Shown: piece by piece, positions 1 to 8,654 of the stretch
Layout of the letters: every line of letters begins with the position of its first letter
Position numbering within the stretch: the stretch's first letter is position 1
From: Blautia glucerasea
GTDB lineage: Bacteria; Bacillota; Clostridia; Lachnospirales; Lachnospiraceae
Reading direction: 5' to 3'
Assembly: GCF_013304385.1 (NCBI RefSeq)
Contig: NZ_JAAITU010000008.1
Location: forward strand, 1 to 64,000
Length of the DNA: 64,000 bases
Position numbers and translations under genes: made by a program
The notes under the pieces: model-generated
The model's input: only the letters and a program-made list of their open reading frames with translations
Told to the model about the DNA's origin: nothing
Database searches by the model: none

Positions 1-54
1 GCTTTTGACGTCTGCTCTTGACATGCCCGAAATCATGTCGTATATATATAGCAA

Positions 55-87
55 GAGCTGGAAGCTCCAATTTAGCGCTTCCAGCTC
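55..87. other. Inverted repeat, possible terminator
   Basis: Perfect 11-bp inverted repeat (GAGCTGGAAGC at 55-65 with GCTTCCAGCTC at 77-87) around an 11-base loop, about 125 bases beyond the stop of the leftward gene at 212-628. No clear T-run follows on either strand, so a terminator role is only possible. A smaller repeat (GACATG/CATGTC) lies at 20-39. Bases 1-211 hold no gene that I can support. Confidence 0.4.
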
Positions 88-211
88 AATCATTATCATA
101 GAAGATTATTATTTACAGACTTTTCTTCATAGTCTCGTTTGTCTAAGAAAAAAAGATACCAACCATTCTTAAAAATGCTTAGTATCTTTTTTCTTTTGTT
201 CTGTCATTGTC

Positions 212-628
212 CTATGCTGAAAGCTTTTCCACCAATTCCGGCAGGCACTTCTCAAATAATTCCCGATATCTTCGATACCCTTCATCCCGGAGTGGACCTT
301 GCAGTGATGTCAGAGACCAAAGGAGAAGCTCTTCCTCTTCCACAGCATACGGAGAGGTATAGACAAATTTTTTCCCGTCAAAATGCGGTTTTGATAACTT
401 CAGTATTTCCGTAATCTCTCCTTTTGTTTCCGCCTGCATAATCATTTCCACTTTCTTCCGATGGAACTCGCAGACGATGCTCTCCAGAAATCCCTGCTTC
501 AGATAAAATTCCGCCCTTCTATAAAGTTTTACAAGAGCCTCCACTCTTTCATCAAATAACTTGTCCTTTTCACTGACTATCATCTGTGCCAGTGCGTTTG
601 CATGTTCCATAACCAATGCTGTTCCCAT
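212..628 (-). CDS. Hypothetical ICE protein, 138 aa
   Basis: I do not recognise this protein. It is soluble, mostly helical by composition, with many Glu, Lys and Leu and no signal peptide or membrane segment. It is the last gene seen in the leftward element operon, 62 bases after the sortase gene. I chose the ATG at 628 because a GGGAGG ribosome binding site sits seven bases upstream; an ATG ten codons earlier has no such site. The C-terminal half has a regular charged pattern rich in Tyr and Arg. It may be an accessory or regulatory protein of the element, but nothing in the sequence names a function. Confidence 0.55.
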   Translation of the reverse strand: MGTALVMEHANALAQMIVSEKDKLFDERVEALVKLYRRAEFYLKQGFLESIVCEFHRKKVEMIMQAETKGEITEILKLSKPHFDGKKFVYTSPYAVEEEELLLWSLTSLQGPLRDEGYRRYRELFEKCLPELVEKLSA

Positions 629-690
629 TACATTTCCTCCCATAATAAAAGCTGGCATAAGAAATTTCTTCTCACACCAGCACGATTCTT

Positions 691-1473
691 TTATTCCTCT
701 GTGATGATCTCACTGCTTAATTTTCCATGTACCAGATAGCGATAATTCCGTCTGGAATTGACACAGGTAGACAGCGTAACTATCCGATCCGTTGCCGACA
801 GCTCGGTGCCGGTATCATAATCCCTATAAGAAGACACCGTATCCAGAAACGTCTGAAAATCTTCCGCTTCCGGGAAATGATACCTATATCCCTCACTTCC
901 GGTTCTTCCCGCATAGCAGGAAAAGATACGATACTTGAGGATCTTGTCCGGCAAATAGAGATAAAACTCCGGATGTTGTTCAAATAGCTCTTTGTCTTGG
1001 TACTTATCCAGAGTTCCGAACATGCTCCCGTTTTTCATATTATGCCCGTACACAATCGTATTCTGATCCGTAAAGTCCGGCTGATTATGGCAGTCCACAA
1101 AGATGCTCCCGTTGATATTGGATTCTCCCGAAAAAAGGTGATGAAGATAATATGCATTATCTTTCCCCTGTACCACCGGATAACTAATATCCAGTGCCGG
1201 AATCTGAATCCACGCTATGACATCCGGATTAACCGCTTTTAAACCTGCAAAATCAATTTCTAGATACCTATTCTTAGGTTCCTCCTTTTCTTTCTCAGAC
1301 TCCGGTGATTCTTCTTCCTCTGGTTCCTGAACATATTCCTGCAGTTTCTCGTAACTTACGTCCCCTTTCTGATACTTCAGATAAGCACCAAAGAGTTTTC
1401 CTGCCGCTGCGAGAAAAACAAGCAACAGGCAGATAATGAGTCCTGCAAGAACCGTATTTCCTTTTTTTCTCAT
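691..1473 (-). CDS. srtB: Class B sortase
   Basis: Membrane-anchored cysteine transpeptidase that joins surface proteins to the cell wall or to pilus-like partners. 260 aa: a membrane anchor at about residues 8-30, an acidic linker at 45-66, then the sortase domain. Seen: His144 in YGHNM, catalytic Cys237 in TLSTC, and Arg245 as the likely third active-site residue. The start overlaps the stop of the primase gene (ATGA) and has an AAAGGAG site. Known: class B sortases are common in conjugative elements of Clostridia, where they are thought to anchor element-encoded surface proteins. Its substrate is probably encoded left of the window. Confidence 0.93.
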   Translation of the reverse strand: MRKKGNTVLAGLIICLLLVFLAAAGKLFGAYLKYQKGDVSYEKLQEYVQEPEEEESPESEKEKEEPKNRYLEIDFAGLKAVNPDVIAWIQIPALDISYPVVQGKDNAYYLHHLFSGESNINGSIFVDCHNQPDFTDQNTIVYGHNMKNGSMFGTLDKYQDKELFEQHPEFYLYLPDKILKYRIFSCYAGRTGSEGYRYHFPEAEDFQTFLDTVSSYRDYDTGTELSATDRIVTLSTCVNSRRNYRYLVHGKLSSEIITEE

Positions 1474-2690
1474 GATTGTTCTCCTTTCGGAAGAGCCGAA
1501 GTCTGTGCCCCGGTTCCTTCCTTCTGTTTGATGGCGGCTAAATAGTCATCAATCCCCTTGTGTTTCCCGTTCCACTCCCCGCTCTCGTCCATATCCCAGA
1601 CCATCCGGTTCATCGGCAGGGAAAGCTCCCGGCAGATTTCATAGACCTTATTGCAGCCGTTCTGGATAATCCTCCGTTTCTCCGCCTTATGCTGGCAGAT
1701 AACAGGGGAACGCTCAAAACAGACCGCACACTTACTGTCATGCTTATTGCAGGCTACTTTCATCTTCTTATCCATGTCATACGCCTCCAAAAGCTGTTTC
1801 ATCCCATATCCTTTCATCCGCTCCAGCACCGGTTTCAGATTCCGGTACTGGTTCACTCCGGCAACGCACACAAAGGTAGCGCCGGACAGATAATGGGCTA
1901 TGGTCCCTTTTAAGGCTCCTTCGGTCAGATAGACACGTTCTGCGGCAAGATCACCGATCACATGTACCGGACTTCCGGAGGAAACTCCCTGGTCATAATT
2001 GACACTGGACAGCCAGATATATTTTTTCGTGTCAGTCACATGATCTACCCGGATCTGAAAACCCTGGATGAACCCGTCCAAAGAAACTATGGGAATCAGG
2101 ATTCCTGAGTTTTCTGCTTTGAAGTTAATCGTCCAGTTTCCGTCTGTATCCCGGTAGAATCCCGGCACGCCTTTCACCATATATCCTTCTTCTGCCAGCC
2201 TTTTGACCAGCTTCTTCATTCCAAACAGCGGGACACTCCGGTAACGCTGTGCTTCGATCTGTTCCGGTTTTAATCCTCGTCTTTGCAGATCCTCCTGATG
2301 CTTCCTGTTAAGCGTGAGCATGGACAGCATTCTCTGATACGTCCGGTGGATTTCCTCTATGGGTGCAAGCTCTGCCGTTGCCTTTTCTTCCTGTACCGGC
2401 GTTGCTTTGATATAATCCGTCCGGTATTCTCCTTTTCCTAATGCTTCCCGGATCTGCTGATTTGCTTCGGAGAGTGTAACATTGTGCAAATCCGCATAAA
2501 GCTTCAGCATCCCCCCGGACGCATCACAGCGGTTGCACCGGAATACATTCTTTTCCACATTGATATTCAGTTTTCCATGCGTCTCTCCACAAAACGGGCA
2601 GTCATAATAGTTTCCCCGCCGCTTTCTGAGATGCAGCACCTGCACCACATCCAGTATTCCATAATCAAACCCAGACATATCATAATACAT
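1470..2690 (-). CDS. DNA primase-like protein (CHC2 zinc finger, TOPRIM)
   Basis: 406 aa. An N-terminal CHC2-type zinc finger uses Cys31, Cys34, Cys52 and Cys55. A TOPRIM core follows, with the TEG-x-x-KG type motif near residue 256 and an acidic D-x-D motif (YDMDKK) near residue 305. It lacks the helicase-binding tail of chromosomal DnaG, so it is a short primase of the mobile-element type. Inference: it primes replication of the excised or transferred element. A second Cys/His cluster at about 315-335 may bind another metal. It lies between the annealing-protein gene and the sortase gene in one operon, with its stop overlapping the sortase start by four bases. Confidence 0.85.
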   Translation of the reverse strand: MYYDMSGFDYGILDVVQVLHLRKRRGNYYDCPFCGETHGKLNINVEKNVFRCNRCDASGGMLKLYADLHNVTLSEANQQIREALGKGEYRTDYIKATPVQEEKATAELAPIEEIHRTYQRMLSMLTLNRKHQEDLQRRGLKPEQIEAQRYRSVPLFGMKKLVKRLAEEGYMVKGVPGFYRDTDGNWTINFKAENSGILIPIVSLDGFIQGFQIRVDHVTDTKKYIWLSSVNYDQGVSSGSPVHVIGDLAAERVYLTEGALKGTIAHYLSGATFVCVAGVNQYRNLKPVLERMKGYGMKQLLEAYDMDKKMKVACNKHDSKCAVCFERSPVICQHKAEKRRIIQNGCNKVYEICRELSLPMNRMVWDMDESGEWNGKHKGIDDYLAAIKQKEGTGAQTSALPKGEQS

Positions 2691-2744
2691 CCCGGTCTCT
2701 TCCTCCTTTCCCCCGCAGAAAAAAGCTCTCTGCGGGGTTCTTCC

Positions 2745-3692
2745 TTAACCAGCCATCGGCATTGCTTTTTGTAAAATTACCTTTGCTGCCGCCGGAACCA
2801 GATTGTTCGGTCCGGAATATTGCTCGGCAAACCACTGGATCGTTGACGGGCTTTCAACTGCCACCTGTCCCATGGTCTTTCCGCCGTATTTTCCCTTTCC
2901 CGGAATCACAGTCCCGACTGCCATTTCATAGTTCATGTGTTTCATCAGTTCTTCTACCGGAAGGGACGTATCCAGATTCTGTAATGCTCCCTGCAGCATC
3001 TGTCCGGTCTTTGGCGGCGTAGAGGCAGCCGGAGCGGAACCGTAGCCAGGCATTTGTCCACTGCCATGGTAAATGGTGCTTCCCGCCGCCTGTGCCTGCT
3101 GATAGAACTGATTCATCATCTGCTGGTCTGCATATTCCGGCTGACCTGGCATCTCTCCATAAGTTGGCATAGGGGCATTTGGCATGACACCCGAATCCGG
3201 CATGGCTGCATTTTCCATGGCACCTGAATCCGGCATCTGTGGATTCTGATATGGAATTCCGGCATCTACCTGTGCAGGATCATTTTCCTCTCCCACATCC
3301 GCAAACTGCACACCATATCCGGCATCCGATAATGCCCTTCCTACGGCTGCTGTTTCTGCCATTTCCAGAAATTTGTCTCCAAACTTCGGGTCATCGCTCC
3401 GGAATTTCTGCGAAAAGGAATTGGCTACATAATTGTCTTCCTGATCACATTTATCCAGATAGATACGTGCTTCCACAACTGCCATGTTCTCTGTGAAAGT
3501 GATAATCCGGCTGATGATCTTTCCTGCCGGATTGACCAGACGAAACCATAGCTTCCGGTATTTCACATCCAGATAAAGCTGCTCCTCCTGCCCTTCTTCT
3601 CCAATCTTTCTTGCCAGTTCCATCGGATGGAAGCCATCCACACGGTTCAAAGCGGCAACTGCCTCTGATTTCTTATACAATAATTCTTTCAT
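2745..3692 (-). CDS. Probable single-strand annealing protein (Rad52/Sak-like, inferred)
   Basis: 315 aa. The first 130 residues form a compact domain containing ETAAVGRALSDAGYG, a pattern I associate with phage-type annealing proteins of the Sak/Rad52 class. The middle (about 135-235) is low-complexity, rich in Pro, Met, Gln and Gly. The C-terminus carries a GKYGGKTMGQV...W module, of the small GKY-GKT type found behind some recombination proteins. Its neighbours support this: a YqaJ-type exonuclease and a RecD2-like helicase share the operon. The start has an AAGGAG site. The family call is inference from motif and context; the alternative is an element-specific protein of unknown role. Confidence 0.55.
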   Translation of the reverse strand: MKELLYKKSEAVAALNRVDGFHPMELARKIGEEGQEEQLYLDVKYRKLWFRLVNPAGKIISRIITFTENMAVVEARIYLDKCDQEDNYVANSFSQKFRSDDPKFGDKFLEMAETAAVGRALSDAGYGVQFADVGEENDPAQVDAGIPYQNPQMPDSGAMENAAMPDSGVMPNAPMPTYGEMPGQPEYADQQMMNQFYQQAQAAGSTIYHGSGQMPGYGSAPAASTPPKTGQMLQGALQNLDTSLPVEELMKHMNYEMAVGTVIPGKGKYGGKTMGQVAVESPSTIQWFAEQYSGPNNLVPAAAKVILQKAMPMAG

Positions 3693-3775
3693 TCTCTGCT
3701 CCTTTCATTTAGAAAAGCAGACGTTCCCCTATATAAGAGTAATAGTCCGCTTATTTCAAAAATTGAAAAATATTT

Positions 3776-6013
3776 TTAAACAACAAGTTTTAACTGCTCC
3801 ATTTCCGGTTTCTGTTCACTCTGATACTGATCGTAATACTGTACGATCCGCTCACTCAGAATGGTGTTCCTTGTCCCGCTGTCATCCGTATGGATTGCCT
3901 GACAGACTGCAGCCCATTCCCCTACCAGATAAACCTTGCTTTTCGCTCTGGTCACTCCGGTATAGAGAATATTGCGCTTCAGCATCATATAAAAGGCTTT
4001 TACCCAAGGGATGATGACAACCGGACATTCGGAACCCTGTGCCTTATGGATGGTTGTTGCGTTAGCATGTTCGATCATTTCCATCTGGTCAGCTTCATAT
4101 TGCACCTGCCGCCCATCCGGGAATCCGATCACTGCCCTGGCATTTCCATCCTCATCCGTGATACAGTCCAGTATCCTGCCCAGATCGCCGTTACTCGCCA
4201 TCTCGGTATTTTTATTCTGTAAAATCTTATCGCCAACCCGGAACACCTGACTGCCGATATGCAGTTCCTTCTTCCCTGCGATTGGCGGATTTACAAAATC
4301 CTCCAGAGATTTGTTCAATTCATCCACTCCGGCAGCACTGCGTTTCCGATACGGAGTCAGGATCTGTACCTGATCCATGCCGTTTTTTGCAATCTCGTCC
4401 AGATAAATCCTCCGGACAATCTCTGCCGCTTCATCTGCTCCTTTACAGGCAATGAACTGAAAATCCTCCCCAAAGCTCAGATTAGTCTTATTCTCCTGCA
4501 TCAGTTTTGCATTATAAGGTATGCTGCTCAAAGCGCCCTGCCGGTAAACCAGATCCAGTACCGTGACCGGAATCAGCCCGCAGGCAATCAGTTGCCGGAA
4601 CACATCCCCGGCTCCTACGGATGGAAGCTGGTTCTTATCCCCGACTAAAAGGACTCTGGCATGTCTGCTAACCCGCCGGAAAAATTCATAGGCAAGATGC
4701 ATGTCCACCATGGACACCTCATCTACATTTAGAAATCCGGCAGACAGGTACTCAAAATCCGGTTCAAAATCCGTATCATCTCCCAAAAGCCCCAGGGCCA
4801 GATGCATCGTGGATGCATTTTCACAGCCGGTACTCTCCACCATACGTCTTGCCGCACGTCCGGTCGGAGCCATAAGCTGTACCTCTGACCTGCATAACGC
4901 CTGATGGATATAGAGAATCACCTTGAGAACCGTTGTCTTTCCGGTTCCGGGACCTCCGGTAATAATACTGATGGGATGTGCAAACACCATCCGCACTGCC
5001 TGTTTCTGTGTTTCTGACAGCGTGATCCCCAGTGTCTTCTGTGCCTTTTCCAGCTCCGGTTCAATGGACAGCAAAACCGGCTTCTCCAAAAGCCGTCTGG
5101 CTATCATGGAAGCGGTCTGTGTTTCTTCTTCATACTGCCGGATAGAATAGATCCGTTCTTCCTCCACAACAATGCTTTTTTGCAGCACCAGCCGGTAAAG
5201 CACCTGACTGACATCCTGCTCCGATACTGCCATGACCTGCAGATCCCGGTTCAGCATTTCCAGTGCTTCCCTGATAACCTCCTGACGCTGCTTAAACAGA
5301 TGTCCTTCTTTCATTGCCTGATTCATGATATGTCCGATGCACCCGGATATCCGCATGGGATCATTGAGTGCACAGCAGCACTGTCTTCCGATCGCATCCA
5401 CAGTCAGAAACCCGAAGCCTTTGACTGCACTCAGCATGTAAGGGCGGTGCCGGATAATATCCACCGATTCATTTCCGAATTTCTTCAGAATCATATTCAC
5501 TTTTTTGGGTGTTACCTTAAAAGGCGCCAGAAACGTCATCAGTTCCCGGAACACCTGGTTTTTTCCATAGGACTCCACAATAGCAGCCAGCTTCTTCTCG
5601 GAAATTCCACGGATCTTCAAGAGTTCCTGCGGGTTGTTTTCCATGATTTCCAGTGTCTGAAGCCCAAACTTCCGGAAAATAGTATCTGCCATCTTGGGAC
5701 CGATACCTTTGATTGCACCGGAAGAAAGGTATCCTAAGATACCCTCCTTTGTCCGTGGTACAACCTCCATGAAATTTTCCACCTGATACTGAGTTCCATG
5801 CTCTCCGCTCTCCCATCTGCCTTCCATCTCAAGCTCAATCTCGTCTGTAAGCGGAAGACCGAATCCAATCGCTGAGAAGCCGATGATATTCCGGGATGCC
5901 AGATATTTGTCTCTGGCTGACAGGGGGACAGACGTATCCTGTGTGGTGAATATGGCAATCGTATACCCATTCTCCTCATTCTGGAAAATCTTATGTTTAA
6001 ATCTGCACCTCAT
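3776..6013 (-). CDS. recD2: RecD2-like ATP-dependent DNA helicase
   Basis: 745 aa superfamily 1B 5'-3' DNA helicase. An N-terminal OB-like region leads into helix-hairpin-helix motifs at about 95-210 (KGIGPKMA, KIRGISEKK, VKGFGF). The Walker A motif GGPGTGKTT is at 353-361 and the Walker B-like DEVSMVD at 431-437. The C-terminal motor domain contains the ATTIHKAQGSE motif. This architecture is that of RecD2, which acts without RecBC. The start is supported by GGAGGG nine bases upstream. Inference: it processes or unwinds element DNA during recombination or transfer. It may duplicate a chromosomal recD2. Confidence 0.93.
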   Translation of the reverse strand: MRCRFKHKIFQNEENGYTIAIFTTQDTSVPLSARDKYLASRNIIGFSAIGFGLPLTDEIELEMEGRWESGEHGTQYQVENFMEVVPRTKEGILGYLSSGAIKGIGPKMADTIFRKFGLQTLEIMENNPQELLKIRGISEKKLAAIVESYGKNQVFRELMTFLAPFKVTPKKVNMILKKFGNESVDIIRHRPYMLSAVKGFGFLTVDAIGRQCCCALNDPMRISGCIGHIMNQAMKEGHLFKQRQEVIREALEMLNRDLQVMAVSEQDVSQVLYRLVLQKSIVVEEERIYSIRQYEEETQTASMIARRLLEKPVLLSIEPELEKAQKTLGITLSETQKQAVRMVFAHPISIITGGPGTGKTTVLKVILYIHQALCRSEVQLMAPTGRAARRMVESTGCENASTMHLALGLLGDDTDFEPDFEYLSAGFLNVDEVSMVDMHLAYEFFRRVSRHARVLLVGDKNQLPSVGAGDVFRQLIACGLIPVTVLDLVYRQGALSSIPYNAKLMQENKTNLSFGEDFQFIACKGADEAAEIVRRIYLDEIAKNGMDQVQILTPYRKRSAAGVDELNKSLEDFVNPPIAGKKELHIGSQVFRVGDKILQNKNTEMASNGDLGRILDCITDEDGNARAVIGFPDGRQVQYEADQMEMIEHANATTIHKAQGSECPVVIIPWVKAFYMMLKRNILYTGVTRAKSKVYLVGEWAAVCQAIHTDDSGTRNTILSERIVQYYDQYQSEQKPEMEQLKLVV

Positions 6014-6064
6014 TGTTTATATCCCTCCAGCTTTTTATCCGCATCCGTTCATTTGGTTTTCTCA

Positions 6065-7105
6065 TTACGCCGCCTCCTTCTTAATTCGGAAAGTACGGCT
6101 CTCCGTTGTTTTTGTATATTCCTCATAGATATCCGGATGCTGGTTTTTCAGCTTCTCCATCTGGTCTTTCCCAACCGAAGTACGTCTGGTCGGATTATAG
6201 GTAATACGGTAACGGTTCGTACCGTCCTCCAGCACTGCCTTGCAGCCCTGCCCCAGCTGTTCCACAAAAGGAACACTGATTGCCCGCTGTTCTGCTTCGA
6301 TTTCCTTTTTCCGTTTTTCCAACTGTGACTTTTCCTCCGAAAGGGTAAGATACTTCTCAAGATTTTTTGATTCCAGACCGGAAAGCACAATTTCCGGAAT
6401 AGATTTGTCTGCAAAACCACCATAATTACGGATATTTGCCAGAACCAGATCGGAATTCCCGTTATGCGGCGGTACTACATTTTTCAATACATGTTCCTGC
6501 CAGAAATACGTTTCCTGATCAATGATGTCTTCTTCCTCAATCAGATCACGCTCAATGGTGCGATACACAAACTCATTCTCGTTATTTCCATACAGGCATG
6601 CGATAAAGGCTTTCTGCATATTCATCACAGACAGATAATGCCTTACCTGCAGCACATAATGAGCTGGAATACCCTCATCAGCCCACTTATCTTTCGCATT
6701 ATAATTGCAGGTTTTACATTCCAGAATCGCAAATGTCCCATCCGGCATACGAACAAAAAAATCCACATCTGCAAGCATGAACGGATATAATGGATGCCGG
6801 AACATGACACGTACCGGAAATACTTCCAGTCCGGTCTTTTTGGAAAAGATTTCTGCCACCAGATCTTCCAGCCGGTGTCCGACTTCCTTGGCAACCCAGT
6901 TGCTTTCCTCTTCCTCCTGAATGACCGGCTGCACACCTGTTTTGTTGTAAAACAGATCCCGGATAGTGGCAAATGGAGAGATCCCCATGATTGCCGCTAC
7001 ATCACTGCCGCCGATTCCTTTTTTGCGGTATTCCAACCAGTCTTCTCTTGACAGGTTACTGATATCCACAACCTTTTCCGGTGTATACTCTGCTTTGTTA
7101 TTCAT
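6065..7105 (-). CDS. YqaJ-type viral recombinase exonuclease
   Basis: 346 aa. The N-terminal GGSDVAAIMG motif and the later DVDFF...ILECKT residues (D, then E-x-K) match the PD-(D/E)XK nuclease core of YqaJ/lambda-exonuclease enzymes, which resect double-stranded ends to give 3' tails for annealing. A charged helical stretch at about 265-285 precedes a short C-terminal domain. I chose the ATG at 7105, since the earlier ATG at 7123 overlaps the AGGAGG binding site itself. It starts 11 bases after the 379-aa gene stops. Together with the probable annealing protein it would form a RecET-like pair. Confidence 0.88.
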   Translation of the reverse strand: MNNKAEYTPEKVVDISNLSREDWLEYRKKGIGGSDVAAIMGISPFATIRDLFYNKTGVQPVIQEEEESNWVAKEVGHRLEDLVAEIFSKKTGLEVFPVRVMFRHPLYPFMLADVDFFVRMPDGTFAILECKTCNYNAKDKWADEGIPAHYVLQVRHYLSVMNMQKAFIACLYGNNENEFVYRTIERDLIEEEDIIDQETYFWQEHVLKNVVPPHNGNSDLVLANIRNYGGFADKSIPEIVLSGLESKNLEKYLTLSEEKSQLEKRKKEIEAEQRAISVPFVEQLGQGCKAVLEDGTNRYRITYNPTRRTSVGKDQMEKLKNQHPDIYEEYTKTTESRTFRIKKEAA

Positions 7106-7116
7106 TCCAATTCCTC

Positions 7117-8256
7117 CTAACATTTGACTGCTCCATAAACGTCATATTTTTTCCAGTCTTTTATAAGCGCCTTCGTAATATCCTCCTCCAGCTTCAGGAT
7201 GCCCTGTCCGGACATTCCTTCACAGGCTGCAAAAAAGGAGGCTTCATTCATGGCATAATAAAGATCATGTGCCGTACAGGCACCTTCCCCGTTCTGGGAT
7301 ACAAATAGCTCCACCACCTCATTCCGGATCTTCTGTTTAATGCCAAGTTCCTTCATCAGCAGCTTCAGGCAGTTCACCGGATTACGGATCTCAATGTCCA
7401 TAAGCTGAGTAAGATTCTTCATCGCATCCACATAGCGGGCGCATACCTGCTCCAGATTTTTCCGGAAGTCCAGAATCGTTGCCCCTTTATCGTGAGCCAG
7501 CTTGATTGGACTTCCCAGACTGATAACGCCGTTTGGTCCGTCTGTCAAAAGCATCGGATACAGATTTGCACCGCTCGCTGCCACGTCAGATGTGGTAAAA
7601 CGAAGTGCCGGTGACAGGATCTTCTCATCCATTCCGTGTGCATCCAGTGCTTTTCGGTAAGTATCCAGAAGTTCCTGACTTCCTCCGAGCTTCCACATGG
7701 CAGATACAATGGAATGGTCATAGATACCAGAGCCCTCCATGTAAACACTGCCTTTGAAATTCAGATTCAGATATTCGCAGGTTGTCTCAAACATGGCTTT
7801 CATATCAAGGATGCAATAATCATGTTTATCCCCGCCATGTACTGCGGAAACCTTTCCGTCCGCAATCTTAATCAGGGCATCCCCTTTTGCAACCCGCAGG
7901 CAGTAATTGACTACCTTCGCATATGTTGCCTTATCCAGCTTGCGAAGCCCGTCTCCATTGACACCTGCGCGGCTTAAAATGGTGCGGATGGCACAGTCAC
8001 GTACCGGATAGGATTCTCCTCTCATTTTCAGTACAAGCTGCGTATTCTTCTCTGTATCCTCCAAAATTTCTTCCATGGATGCATCTGCCGCATCCAGATT
8101 TTGAGCCTCCTTTTCCAGTGGTGCCAGCCGTAACGTATTCGTTGGCTTTCTGATCCATTTGGCATTTCTTCCTCTCTCTGCCAGAAACTCCAGCAGATCT
8201 TTTACTTCTGCAAAGGATCTCTCAAATCCATCTGCATACACTCTTGCTTCATTCAT
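7117..8256 (-). CDS. Conserved ICE protein of unknown function, 379 aa
   Basis: I do not recognise a named family with certainty. The protein is soluble, with no signal or membrane segments. Notable stretches are WIRKPTNTLR near the N-terminus, a GGDKHDYCILDM segment near residue 150, and TTSDVAASGANLYPML near residue 230. It is the first gene after a long structured leader, and YqaJ, RecD2, annealing protein and primase genes follow, so a part in DNA processing or replication of the element is plausible. It loosely recalls the phage/plasmid DUF932 type. The start has GGTGG nine bases upstream. Confidence 0.7.
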   Translation of the reverse strand: MNEARVYADGFERSFAEVKDLLEFLAERGRNAKWIRKPTNTLRLAPLEKEAQNLDAADASMEEILEDTEKNTQLVLKMRGESYPVRDCAIRTILSRAGVNGDGLRKLDKATYAKVVNYCLRVAKGDALIKIADGKVSAVHGGDKHDYCILDMKAMFETTCEYLNLNFKGSVYMEGSGIYDHSIVSAMWKLGGSQELLDTYRKALDAHGMDEKILSPALRFTTSDVAASGANLYPMLLTDGPNGVISLGSPIKLAHDKGATILDFRKNLEQVCARYVDAMKNLTQLMDIEIRNPVNCLKLLMKELGIKQKIRNEVVELFVSQNGEGACTAHDLYYAMNEASFFAACEGMSGQGILKLEEDITKALIKDWKKYDVYGAVKC

Positions 8257-8347
8257 GTTCTTATTCCACCTTTCTTAAAATAATATTTATCCATCAACAG
8301 CCGAAGCTGGTTGTGGCATGCAACTATGCCGAAACCTAAATGTAAGC

Positions 8348-8391
8348 ACAAAAAAAGAATGAAAAGAGAGTCTTTTCTCTGTTCATTCTTA
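8348..8391 (-). terminator. Intrinsic terminator 2 in the leader
   Basis: On the minus strand a 9-bp stem (AAGAATGAA/TTCATTCTT) with an inner AGAG/CTCT extension is followed by seven U residues. It lies between the promoter at 8577-8605 and the first gene at 8256, so it would act as an attenuator rather than an end-of-operon terminator. Confidence 0.75.
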
Positions 8392-8410
8392 AAAGTCTGG
8401 TTTCTTCCTG

Positions 8411-8456
8411 AAAAAACAAAAGTGCCACGCAGCCAAAAAAGGCATACCGTGACACT
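8411..8456 (-). terminator. Intrinsic terminator 1 in the leader
   Basis: On the minus strand AGTGTCACG pairs with CGTGGCACT (nine pairs, one G-U), with an inner GCC/GGC stem, followed by TTTGTTTTTT. It stands 20 bases before terminator 2, making a tandem pair inside the leader. Confidence 0.72.
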
Positions 8457-8576
8457 CACTACAAACATAAACTACTTATGCCAGGAATCAGCTCCTGCTG
8501 TTTCCTGTAAGTTTGGAGATTCTTATGAATCCCGAAACTCCCCAAAAAGGGTGTGCATAAAATAAACTATATCAGT

Positions 8577-8605
8577 ATACTAGCACAAGATATTCCTCAT
8601 GTCAA
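8577..8605 (-). promoter_or_regulatory. Promoter of the leftward ICE operon
   Basis: On the minus strand TTGACA (8600-8605) and TAGTAT (8577-8582) are separated by exactly 17 bases, a near-consensus vegetative sigma-A promoter. Transcription would begin near 8570 and run into the structured leader. Confidence 0.8.
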
Positions 8606-8654
8606 TTCAGGCTTATACTATATATGGTGTTTATATTTGTTCAAAATACTACAT

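Larger units (their letters stand above)
8257..8570 (-). promoter_or_regulatory. Hairpin-rich 5' leader of the ICE operon
   Basis: This gap of nearly 400 bases has no supported gene. Read on the minus strand from the promoter at 8577-8605, the leader folds by eye into five hairpins: 8510-8539, 8482-8507 (CAGGAA/TTCCTG outside CAGC/GCTG), 8466-8480, and two terminators at 8411-8456 and 8348-8391. A short CCC/GGG stem lies at 8540-8552. This looks like a transcription-attenuation region: RNA polymerase would have to pass two intrinsic terminators before the first gene. I do not recognise it as a named riboswitch class. Confidence 0.65.

Noticed and set aside
139-414. 91-codon plus-strand frame with a hydrophobic start near the left edge
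   Set aside because: It is antisense to the better supported leftward gene at 212-628 and lacks a ribosome binding site.
8253-8468. 71-codon minus-strand frame in the ICE leader
   Set aside because: It spans two intrinsic terminators and the RBS of the next gene, and its translation looks like read-through of hairpin sequence. A shorter leader peptide is not excluded.
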